Assembly: GCA_005408345.1 (NCBI GenBank)
Contig: SEMN01000143.1
Span: 434,001-498,000 of the forward strand
Length of the DNA stretch: 64,000 nucleotides
Direction: 5' to 3'
DNA from: Macquaria australasica
Lineage: Eukaryota > Chordata > Actinopteri > Centrarchiformes > Percichthyidae
Shown here: positions 10,923-23,500 of the stretch, one piece after another
How the letters are laid out: each line of letters begins with the position of its first letter
How positions within the stretch are numbered: the first letter of the stretch is position 1
Made by a program: the position numbers and the translations under genes
The notes under the pieces: generated by a model
Seen by the model: only the letters and a program-made list of their open reading frames with translations
Told to the model about the DNA's origin: nothing
The model's database searches: none

Positions 10923-13900
10923 CTCATGTACACTTTGTGTGCTGTGACAGCAGTTGTCCATGCTGGCCTGTGTCTGAGTTAATGGCTAATTAATGCTCTG
11001 GTAGAGCCGGCTCCCAGGGGAGCGCTGGAGAGACACCCACTGACTTTGACTGCCAGAGGTCAGAGATGCTCTTTTTCCACTCATCTTTCTTTCTCTTTCC
11101 TCTCTACCTTCCATCTCATCTTTTCCACTCTTCTTCTTTCGCTCTCCCCCTCTCCATCCTCATTGCTCCCTCGTTTCATCATTTTCTCTCTCTTTCTGAC
11201 CACCTGTCAATAACGCGACATCATTAATCTCAATTCCCCATCATTACCTTCTCTCCTCTCTCTCCCCTTCAGTTTACTTCTACTTCATGGTCACAAAGTT
11301 AGTGACCACAGAGTTGCTACTTTCTCCTCTCCATAAATACCAATGATATGCCCTTGCGCACAAGAAAATATACTCCAACTCCAGCGGAGTTTCTCAGTGG
11401 CCAATCGTAAAATGCATGATAATTGGAGAGAAAGGCTATACTGTTTGTTCCTAAGAACAGTACAGTAGTTACCACCTTGTTCTGCACAATCAGTCTCAGC
11501 AGCTCGCATACAGATGAAGAAAGCGCACTTGATGATGATGATGATGAAACCACAGAAAATGTTTCATCCAGTACAGAAGAAATAATGATGGCCTTTGTCT
11601 GAAAGAAGTAAGGAGGTCTGGTACATGAAGAATGGAAGATAGCGATGGGGAAGATTTCCATTGTTATAACTTCAAAGTGTTTACGCCATTGCATAATTCA
11701 AAACAACATTTAACGAATGTAATTTACACACTGAATGAATAGTTCTATGATGGGCACAGCTGACCATGTGTGGATAAAAACAGCGTGAATATACCAATAT
11801 TGCATTAAATTAGGGTGTGGTTACTTTGAATGATGGACTTCAGCTACATTTATGTGTGTTTACTTTTCAGACTCCAATATCACATAGTTTCAAGTAAAAT
11901 ATATGAGCGCTAGCAGGAGAAGAAACGGGAATACTAGTTGTAATTATTGCTCAGATGTTGATGTGAAGTTTAAAAAAAGATAAATATGATAACTTTAATA
12001 TGAGGGGAATGCAGCATAAATCTAACTTTATTAAATGAATATACAAATATCTGATTAGATTATAGATTAATTGTACATATCAATGGCAAAACTGTGATTT
12101 GCTTCCTACTAAATAGCGCGGGACTTTTACATATAAATGAGTCCGTTACATTCAAGCCGTTGCCAGACGAGTTCACAAAATGCTGATTGAACCTATCACT
12201 GCCTGTCTGTGGCGAAATTCCTGCACTGGCGCACTGGTAGTAAAACCAGAGCCATGTAGAGAGAGAGCGTCACGTCAACAGAAGTTCAAAATGCTTGATT
12301 GTCACGTCATTCATGTAGACTTCAGATAGTTCTCTCTACATGGCTCAGGTTTGCCAGAGCTAAGGGGAGCAACTGTAGTGACGGTGTAGGATACAGCAAC
12401 TAGGAGTATGGTGAAAAAACCTAAGAAGTGTCCATTACTGCTCTTGGACAGGTTGGTTTTTGTAAAATATTTGGAGTGGGCTATGTAGCTATTACATTTA
12501 CTCTACCTAAATAATGGATTATTGTCTTGAAACTGTGGAAATTTGAGCGAGCTCATCTGTAGGCATACGTCAGGAGCACACATCGACAGTGTTTGTGTAA
12601 TTACTCTCGCTGCCAGAAGGAGGAGACATGAGTTCCGCACTCCAGCTTTAAATCTTTAAAGCTGCACCAACCAAGATTTTTATTTTAACAATGGATCAAA
12701 TGACTAATGTCATGAGAAAGGTGTCGCTCATAGTGAAAAACTCAGTTCATTTTAAGAGAATTTTCACTTGACTCTTGAGCTTCTTTTAGCTTTGTTTTTG
12801 TTTTCCAGCTCGTAAATGTAGTGTTTTGGTTCACTCTCACCACTCCCATCAGTCTTGTTTTCAGCAGCAGCAGGCAGCTGTTTTCAGTGAGAAAGCCCTG
12901 ATAAACCCACTCTACACTACCTGCCCAGCACCAAACAGCAAATAGACAAAGTTAGCAGCTAGCTGGTGAACATAGTGGAGAGTTTAGCAGCTAAAGAGCC
13001 ACATATTTCCCCTTAGGACTTGATGCACAACAAACCAAAGCTAAAAGGAGAGTGACTATTGAACTTGAATTTGTCTGGTGGCCAGACACAAACGTTAATG
13101 GTGGTCTGTGTCTGCCTGATGTGTAAATATGGAACTGTATGCTAACAAGTTCACCAAAACAGTTATATAAGGTGATGATACTGTACAGTATGTCCATGTT
13201 GTGTTTACCGCTTATTGCGCTATCCCATAGTGGCCAAAAAATGAAAATATTGTAGCTTTAAAAAACTAAATTCTAATACGTTGACATAAATATTTGCTAC
13301 ATTTCTACATTATAAATGTGACCATAATTGTGGTTATTATAGCATGATGTAATGCAGGTGAAACTGTGGAAGCTCTTACTGCTTTCAATCTTGGCTTTCA
13401 CATCTGTGGTAACTTGCAGTGAGTTACACACAGCCCTGTTCACACATTCTGATGTCAGAGAACATGACAGGGAGCAGTACTTATAATGGGGTCATCATTC
13501 CCCTCCTCTATTAGAAGTCACCTACTACTCCTCAGTCAGACAGGGAGGGTGAATCTTGTACATTCATGCACTGTCAGTATTATTAGATGTATGACTCTCC
13601 CTCCAAATCAGGCACTGAGAATTCTAAATGAAACTCGACTTGGCTGTGTTGTCACATAGCTGCCGTAGCTAACATAGCTGACTGCTGAACAGCAGCCTAG
13701 ATACCATCTTAATTAAAACTGAACATTAGCCTCAATCAGTGGCTCCCAATGTGGAGCCTGGGGACTACCTGTGGTCCTAAAGTGGTCCCCAGGAAAATGT
13801 ACAATTTAATTTTAACAGTGTCTTGCTCCCTAGATGTTGGTCAAATCTGTCCTTGGTGTCACCTCTCAACTACAATGCAGGCAGATAAACATATCTTAAA

Positions 13901-16900
13901 GCAGAAAATCTTTATAAGGTTTCTTGGGACCAAAATGGACTAATGCTCAATTATATGGGGATCCTTTACTTTAAAAAACTGTGGAATCTCCGGCCTTGAT
14001 AACAGCTTTCTTAAAGGCCCTATGTGCAGAATTTTCATTTATAAATTATAACATTTTTCAAATTATTTTTATGGCATACGCTTTATTTGTACAAACATGG
14101 GACAATCCTGGGTTTCTACCATTCCTTCTCAGTGGGTTCACAGTTGGCAAAATACCCTGATTCGTTAAGCTCAGAGGATAAAGACTCTATTATTGAACTT
14201 TTTTTCTCTCGTTGCAAATTTTTATTACAGAGCAAATGAGCAATGTATAAAACATTCAGGTAGCAGGCTTCTCATTTTTAACCGGCTATAACCTTAAATG
14301 GTGGACCGTTTGTGACCATTCATGACCATTGTTTTTGCTGGTTAATGTGACAAAGGTCATTTTTGTTGCAGCTAATTAAAACATTCAGTGACAGCTAAAA
14401 TTAAAAACTGTGGGCTGTTGTCTGGTGAATGTAGTGTTTACTCAGCTAAACATCATTTGTGAGTGAAAAGACGCATCGATTTGTAACACCACTGTATGAC
14501 TGTGAGTGAATGCTGTGTTTCTGTGGTTCAACAAAACCAACAGAGTGGCGCCTCTTCTCAACTCAACTCAACTCAACGTTCTTTATATAGAACCTTTCAT
14601 ACAAACAGCCCAAAGTGCTTCACAGAGCAAGAATAAAACAGCACAGACACAAAAAATAGAGAATAGACAAGAAAAAATAGAATATTGCAAGGCTAAAAAA
14701 TACAATAATAAAATGTTAAAAATAGATAAAAGTCAATAAAATAAGTAAAGTAAGGGATAGAATTAGTATGAAAATCAATGATTAACACTTAAAAACTAAG
14801 GCAATAATCAGATAGATCGAGAAGTGATCTATCTGAGCAACTTTTTTTGTGGAAAAACCATATAAGACACAAATAATTATTCAAAACAGACTAGTTTTAA
14901 ATGTCTTGAAGCATGTCTAGAAGGGTTCTTTAAAGAAGTACTGCACACTTGAACGTGTTTTTTGAGCTGTAAACTAAATGATATGACCGTACTGTGATGA
15001 AACGCATCAATGCTGCTGTTAACATTAACCTTTCTTACCAAATGTATAAAAATCAGCATTTCATGGGTTGAAAATGGCTCAACACGCCATCTACTGTTTT
15101 AAATCAGCCCTGAACCTGCGAGGCCAATGCTGACATAGAGTCCCGGTTGGGACCTGTCTACGTCATGAAATTTATATAAAAAAAGACTCTAATCGGTGTC
15201 AGTCAGTCTCCTCTGTGTCCCCTGACCCACACACTACGCAGCCACGAGGCCACGCCTCCTACAGTTGCAATTTTTAAATTTGCTGGGAGAGAGGGCATTA
15301 AAAACATACATGAGCTTGTCTTGCCCCTTTCCAAATGAAACTAGATGACAGTGAGGTAAACTATGTCAGTTGATTTTAAATCAGAAGCTTCATCGCCTTA
15401 TTTCCACTAAAAAAACACATGAATGTGCAAATCATGTGCCATTGAGATACATTTTTGGGCGCCCACCTAGAGGGCTGAATGAAAAAGGCATTAAAATGTA
15501 CTCTCCTCTTCGACTTTGGAATGACGTGCTGTGAATGTTAATCCCCTCTCTCTTTTTCCTCTTCTTGTCTTTCTTTCTCTCCCTCTTCCTTTGTTTGGTT
15601 CTTTCTTTCTAGCTGGTGCTGTTTTCAGGGAAGCTCAACACCATCGCCAGTATTGTGACCATTTTCTTCCTGTTGGTGTACGCTGCCGTGGACTTGGCCT
15701 GCCTCGCTCTGGAATGGGCCTCTGCACCTAATTTCAGGTACACACGTGTCACTTACTCAACACACACACTTTCCCTGACATAATGAAGGCCTGTGGTCAA
15801 CACCCTGCGATGTGACTTTCTGTCACACATTTTCCTCACTAAACACACTCCTTCTCTTCTTTACTTTCTACCTCTGCCATTGTTTATGTATGTGTGTAAG
15901 GAGGTGGTTGTTTGCCAGCTGGATGCTGCTATGGTGACAGTGTACTAATTAAAAGACATAAAACTGGCCACTGCTTATAGCCCCATATTGGAGAGGGACC
16001 AGCAATAAAACTGTGAGTTTGTGTGTGTGCTTGTTTTTGTGGGGGCGCAGCCTGAACTGGATGCTCAAGTAACAGCGCATGGAGATGCTTAGAGATTTAA
16101 ATTTACAATGTTTGTGTGTGTGTGCATCGGTGTGTGTGTGTTTGTATTCCTAGGACACTTGCAATGATCCTGATTTATAAAAGCTCCCTGAAGCCATTTT
16201 CACACAACAGTAGCAAAGCCTGAGGACAGTGTTGATGTAGATGATTACATCATGACATCAACACGGCCAGAGTTTGGCATTCAATTCACTCGGCAACTTT
16301 TTACGAGTTTGTCTATATTTTCTGTGTGAAGTCTTGATCGTGTCACAAAGGTTGTCATCCATATCTTTAATTTATAAAAGTACATCCCCAAATCCAATAA
16401 CCTATATTGTTTTTCCAAAGACATACCTTCCCTGATTAAACTCCTCCACTGGCTGTGAAATACATTTGAACATGATAACTGCTACTGTTTTTATTTGTTA
16501 TGGAGAGGAGAAGCTGTTTAAACACCATGCATCACTTTATTATTGTGACAGTTTGCCTCCAGCGTTGCAGTTGGTGTTGTATATTCCTCTGCAGTGATAG
16601 TTGGAAATGAGTCGTAAGACGTGTGAGAACATTTGCAGCTTTCCACATCAAGGACACATCTGTCAAGTCTAAATCAGGACAACAAACAGTGCAAACGTAC
16701 TGCAAATCTGGAAAACAAAGAGGTGGAGTATGTAAGTCTCAAATCAATGAGTTCTTCCTGTAATATTGATTCTCGGCACAATGGGATTCATTCAACTGTT
16801 GCCTCTGAATATTTTGTAGGATGATGTTAGTGGATTAAATTGATAGTTGCATGTTGGACTACAACTGTAGTCTTGTCTTACTCTACTGGAGCAGTTTGGG

Positions 16901-19109
16901 GATCGAATAGCTCGCTTAAAGGCATTCACATGAGAGTGAGAACTGACACAAACTCACCTGATGATGGTATTCAACAACAGCTGCTTCCTTTGCTTTGTGT
17001 TTAAATGTGAGCACAGAGAGGATGTTTGTACCAATTCTCTTGTCACATTTAGGGAAGGATGAAAAAATGGAACAATATCCCAAAACAAAATTTCACAAAT
17101 TTCTCTGTGTTGACTCACAACTCAGGTCTTTTTTAGTGCTTCTAAAACTGCAATGCTACTGCATGGTTAAAGTATTTCTATTATTATGGACTCTGGAACC
17201 ATAGATTTGGGAGAAATGGAAATAGCTCTGTCCCTATGTTTTGTCATTTAAGAAATGTTTAGAGACAAATGCTTTAAAGGAACTGCTGTCCCAGCACATA
17301 GAGAGCCTGAATAAAAGCAGTGTGTCTGTGACAGTACTGTTTGTAAGACAACAGGTTTTAATTCTGTCTTACTGTGGGTGTCAGCTGATTGACAGGAAGC
17401 AGAGGGAAATGTACACATCAATATGAAAACACTCAATTCAGGCACAAAAAACTATGCTGTTTGTGTGCACAAAGAAAGGATATATCTCATGTTTATTGAT
17501 ACTATTGGGTCGATTTATGTTATTCTGCTTTGTCTCAAGATGCACTTGTCATTGATGTCATAAATTATCCCCACTGATCCCCATGCCGATCAACTTCATT
17601 TTTTCACACACAGGCTACACTATTTGGACCCATTTTAACATTGACGGAGGTTCATAAATACAGTTTTAACATCATCTAGTTTGCTCTAAATCCACCTGCT
17701 TTTGTTAATTCAAATAGAATAGCAGTTTGGGTGTTTCTTGAGAAGACCCAAATAAACAGGGCTGCACTGTCTGCATGCCAGCTCAAACAGCCTATCATCA
17801 TGGAAACTAAAGAGGTGGCTGTGTTGCCAACAGGCCACGACTGTTGGTACAAAACCAAAGCATGTCCAAGGGTTAGCCGCTGTTAGTCATGCAGCTGACA
17901 TTGGGTTTCTCTTTGAGCTCAATTCAGAGAGCTCTTGTATTACTGTGATGAAAACAGGCTGGCAGATGAATGACATTTTGAGAAAAAGCCTACGAAAATC
18001 TTCTTCCCAAGTATATTTTTCACGTGTGAAAAATAATGAACTCTTGTGTCACCTGAATGTGCACATACTCAATACCTACTCAATTATTCACCTGCACCTG
18101 CACCTGCCCAAACCCTTATTGCTAAATAAGATTTGTCCATTTGTCCCAAGTGCATATAGTGATTTCTTAGTACCTGACACCTGAAACCAAAACATTATAG
18201 TGATAAGTTCTTGGAAAATTATATTTTACAAGCTTTTTGTAAAGTATTAAAGAGTATTAAAATGCATCAATTTCAACTGCCACATTGTCAACATCAGTAT
18301 ACAGTGTGTATAGTATTAGTATAGTGAGGAATTGGTTTGTTGAAGAGTGAGTGTGAGAGAATAACTAACTTTCTGTACAGCACACTCACAGTGGCCAGTG
18401 TTTCCTCTGGTGCCCTCCATGTACACTGCTGTGTGCTATCTGCTCATGCCTCGTTATCACTGTGTGACCGCTGGCAAAGGCTACAGGACACAAAGTTAGC
18501 CGCTAAACTTTTTCCTACTGTCGATCTCTCCTCTCCCTGTCGGCCGAGGGACCCGGGGCCCCCGGAGCTGATAAGGCGGCTTGTTGTCTGGCCGGCCGCC
18601 TGCTTTGGGCCTCCTTCCTCCTCCCCTGAGTTGTTAATTCTGTTAGTTCATTGTTGAGAGGTGTGTCACCGGGTAAATTTTAACGCCAGTTGTTTGTGTG
18701 TTTATTGGTTGAATTTTCATTTTTTTCGCTTGTGCTCCCTGCTTCTTTCCCTCCGCTCTCTGTCTGGCTCTCTCCCATGTCTCTTTCCAGGCAAAAAGAA
18801 TTAAAAGCCATTTAGCGCCATCTCTCCCCCTGAGAACTGCTCTGTAATTAGCATAACTAATTTAGCAGAAATATTTCCCTTTCCCTTAAATTTGCTGTTG
18901 TGTAGGGGAGGGGATGGATTGAAATTATGATGTAGCGGAAAAGATGTCTGCTTGTTAAGTGTGTTTGTGTTTGCACATAAGAGTATACAACAGGAGAGTG
19001 AAGGTATGCAATTTGGAGGCTGTTTGTGTGTCTGAGATCCAAGTCACGCAGGGTGAATGTTTTTATTTTTTTCTGATCATTGATGTATGAGTGCATCTGC
19101 CTCTTGGAC

Positions 19110-19157
<48 letters not shown>

Positions 19158-20559
19158 GTATGAGGAGGCTTCTGTTGGCTGCAGCTTTATCAGCGGTGGC
19201 TCCAGCTGTGTGGAGTGTTCCTCAGGGGGGTGTTGTGTGTCCTGCTGCTGATGCTGCATGGGCACCGGCCACTTGGACTTGTGGCTTAACCACGCATGAG
19301 CACACACACACACACAAATGCATATACACACAGTATCACAGGGTCACTGGCCAGGATACAGAACACAACTGAGTGCTCCACACTGATGCCAAAGGATGTT
19401 TGTGGAAAGCGTGGCACTCGGTCACACACAGGCGATGACCTTCAGTCGGAGTGGGCAACTGTAACGCAACAACAACTGGCAGCTCAACAGAAACGCATGT
19501 ATTTTTACTCTTTTTACTTTTACCAGCTGGGAGCCATCTGATGTACAAATTCAAGCAGCATTAGTGCAGCTACCTTGATTGACTTTGTAATAATCTGAAT
19601 TGACTAGCTGAACCATTACCTCCAAAAACAAAAGCGTTGTCCTCTGCTGGGCCTGTCCTTTGTCCAAATATGAGTCAGAGTGATTTGACAGATTGGGGTG
19701 TGTAAAAATCCAGATGGATCATCATCTGTGTCTAGATGAATGAGGGACTGTAGGTTGTTAGAGAATCATTATCTGTTAATGGAGGGGTATGACTTGATGA
19801 TGGTTGAGGATAAAGGTGCCTTTATCCTCAGCTCAGCTTCAGAGTTTGGGTATTTGGTTTGTGATCAGGGGCCAGATGCATAAAACTGTGTGTAGATTCA
19901 CAATACAACTGTGTGTATGCACAAAAACACATTCTTTTTGTCAGTTTTATAAAGCCGCATGCACGCTTTGTTCTGTTTTATAAATCTCAATCATTGCGGA
20001 TCTGGGCACAAGTGCACAAGCCCCATTTCCACTCCCGTATCGACTGTGTCGCATCGGCGAGGTTATCCAACAGCACCAGAACAGCTGTCATTACGGGCAA
20101 CTATTACACACGGCTGTGGCTATCTGTAGCGTCCGCACCACTAATTTGTCATGTGTATCTGTAAACCATCGACAAGGTGATATCTCAGTCCTCATTATTA
20201 AACGTCAGAAAGATGATCAATGATTAATTGATAGAGCTCATATTGAAACAGACTTCACAAAGAGCTTCACAATTCATGAGGTGCGCACCTTCTCAACCCA
20301 CATTCTTCTTTTATAAATAGCAGCTTATGTCTGATCCCATCATGCAGTTGTGTTCAGGTAGTTTTTCGGACAAGTTACGTTGAGGTGAACTGGTTATCAT
20401 GTTATACCAGGCCGATCTAATATAAAGTGGTTTCTTAAGGTCAGTCCAGTCTCCACTGGTGTTGTGCCAGTGTTGGGAGGCTGCCTGACGTAACGTCTCA
20501 TACACTCACTGACCTCTCACTTATAGAACCTGGCTTCTCCTGGCAGCACCCCCTGTGTC

Positions 20560-20590
<31 letters not shown>

Positions 20591-23500
20591 GTGAGGGAGG
20601 GAGTGTAAGGATAAAGTTTCTGTCCCCGCTTTCCCTCAATTATGACGTGTCTTTTGGCTAAAGGCCGGGTCTCCTTTCTCCATCTTCATGGCTCTCTGTT
20701 TCTTTTTCTTAATGTCTCTAAGGGCTTGATTGGCAGCGATTATTTCAGGGTGCTTTTGCTGTGTCAGCTAAGTGACATCAGTCTCTGGAGAACAAGAGAG
20801 ACAGCAGAAGGGGTGAGAGCACAGGGCGACTCTATGGAGGGACAGCAGAGACAAAAGAGATGGGTGGGGGAGGGCGGACCTGGTGGGCGAGCTTTTATCG
20901 TAATTACACCCGCACTCCAGTGGGATGAAGAGAGGGATAAGATGAGAGAACTGTGGGCACCACTGATGCCAAGTGATCAAGTCAAGAAGATATAAAAGCA
21001 AAGTTTAAAGACAGTAGGCCAGTATGGTGCAACCATGGTCACGGGCTAGGATAGGGCTGATATGTCAGGATGATCCACTTATAATATGATGAAGCTGCCT
21101 ACCGAGTTTTAACAAGTCGATATGTTTTATTATTATTTCCTTTCAAGAGTCTCATTGGAGAAATCACTCCAGTGGGCTGTGGGAGGATTTTACGCAACAG
21201 CTTCAGGAATGTCAGTCTTTAAAACCTGCAATGAAACCTGCTTCGAGTCTGTCTCAAAGAGCTACTAACAATCGAACTCATTTCATTAGTGTGACATTCA
21301 GTGGTGAGTTTCAGTGTCCCATGTGGTCTAAATGCTGTTTCAAAGTTTTTGTGATTTGTCTGGAATATATATACCTAAAAATAGTCAGGTAAATCTCACC
21401 AACATGGCAGAGTCAACTGATTGAATGTTAAAGAGCCTGAAATCCTGTGTTTACATCAGTAAACTCCACACAGCAGGCTCATGTTAAGCAACCCAGCATT
21501 GGGATGCTATATGCCAAAGAATTCCAAAGAGATGAGCAGATGTCAGAGGATCACCAAAGCTATTAGGATTCATCCTCTGGGGACCATGAATATCAGAACC
21601 AGATTTCTTTGCAATCTATCCAATAGTTGTTGAGACATTTCAGTCTAGACCAAAGTGGCGGACCAGCTGACAGACTGACTTTGCCATCCATAGAGCCATG
21701 ATGCTAGCGTGGCTATTGCATGTTTATAACTCTCAAATTTCAATATCTCCCTCAAAAATCCAGTATTGATCTGGTTCTACTACTAATAATTTTGACAAAT
21801 GGGGTGGATTTACTGTCTCAGTTAAAATATTGGCTTTCAGCAGCTTTGATCTTTAAAAGTATTCACTTTCAAGTTTCTAACCTTAGACATGCTCACATTT
21901 TCCTTTGCCCCACCATTATCAGTGAAGAAAACTTGACCGATAGGAGAGCTAATGACTGTTGCATTGCTGTCTCTGTCTCTCAATCCCTCTCTTTCGATTC
22001 TCTTTTAATTAATTGCACTTTCCTGCTGCGAAGTGTTCAGCAGTGGTTACTCCCCCCCCCCTCTTAAATAGTCTAAATCTGTTAGTGGATCCGTGCAGGA
22101 AGCCAGTCAGTCATTTGAGCTGCATTGTGTAATTACAGCTGGGACTATTTTAATGGCTGTTTATCCACACGGCTGCAGTTATTGCAGGAAATTGGGGTCA
22201 ATTCCATGATCCTCCAAATATGTGAGCACTTCCATCCGCTGTGTTGCCCCCAACTCCAAGACCCCTTCAACTCATTTACACTTAAATAACACACATATGT
22301 ATATTTTGACAGGTACATATGTGTAAAGAATGCAGTTAATGCACTTATTCATATATGAATACATGCACACACTGAGAGGTCTACAGCAGTCTGCAGCAGC
22401 AACTTATTATCTATATGTGGTGTTTGTTTTAATTGCTCTTTTCCTAGCATTAACTCCACATTTGTTTTGATGCTGCTGTACAGTCACACATTAGGAAACG
22501 GCTCTGTAGCCCATATTGCATTGCTGAAATGTATATTGATTGAAAAGTTTCATTAAAAAAATATATTTGTTTACCTTGCCTAACACCTCCTTATTATAGT
22601 CGAGGGTTGTTGCCTGCCCCTGGGTCTGTCTGCATGGATGACATCAGCTGCCACATACTGTTAATTAGTATTCAACTTACAGTGGTTGTATAGCACAACG
22701 AGACCAGATAGTTGCAGCCTGAACTTTTGTAGCATCAGTCACTAACACTGGAAAATGATATAGTGTAGCTGAATGAAAGTGTGTTGAGGTAACAACCCAG
22801 ACAGTGTCAACAAAAAGAGGACATTATGAGCTTCACCAAATAGGTATTTACTACAGGACTATGATATTGCAAGGTGTTTTATTTCTCTAAATCCTATATA
22901 ACTGACAAGTATTAAGTGTCTTAAATGTTTCCCAAAGAATTGTATTCCTTTCAGGGTGGAAAAGTCTCTGGAAGGGGGATTTAGACCATCATGTGACACT
23001 GAAACTCTCCAGTGAAACCCAGTCAAATGAAATTCGTTCATGGGTGCAGCAGCTATTTAAAGATTGCCTCAGTGTTGGTGAAAGTTAGTTCATTTTCCAG
23101 ATGGCTCACTCACTCTTATGAAATAGCTGTATTTATATTCTTTACTTTTTCAGAGTAAAAGAAGATGGTTAATGCACACAGTCTCAATCTTCTTTTCAGT
23201 TGATCCAAACAATATACTAGTCAACAGACTTTATGCTTAAAAGACATACTCAACTCAACATATATGAAAACATTGCAAGTAAGTCCAAATACATAAAATC
23301 AACAGTGGAACCATGTTGAAACCTCACAACTTAATGAAATCACTACTTATCAATGGCAATACGTAATAAACCATCTACCATCTTAGAAGACTTAGGGCCC
23401 TATTTTCGCAGCCGTGCAACAACCTGTGGGGTATTTTGGTGCCCAGAGCACGAGGTGCAAACAGGTGGGAGGTTCATTGTAATGAGGCAGGACAAAGGGA

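Larger units (their letters stand above)
6532..15612 (+). other. slc12a9: slc12a9 intron, 9.1 kb
   Basis: This intron holds a SINE-type repeat (8315-8646), a LINE scrap (9946-10112), a (CA)n array (10858-10921), a hairpin (12244-12351), copies of two short repeat families (12656-13261 and 14005-14160) and a dispersed repeat at 14548-14750. The stretches at 6532-8300, 8660-9945 and 10980-12200 show no gene. Around 9360-9560 and 11000-11230 the sequence is of higher complexity and may be conserved non-coding DNA. Confidence 0.7.

Noticed and set aside
10574..10993. 139-codon open frame
   Set aside because: It crosses a (CA)32 array and has no protein-like composition outside it.
18337..18657. 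106-codon frame in a GC-rich block
   Set aside because: The composition is GC-driven, with no domain and no fit to the slc12a9 exon phases.
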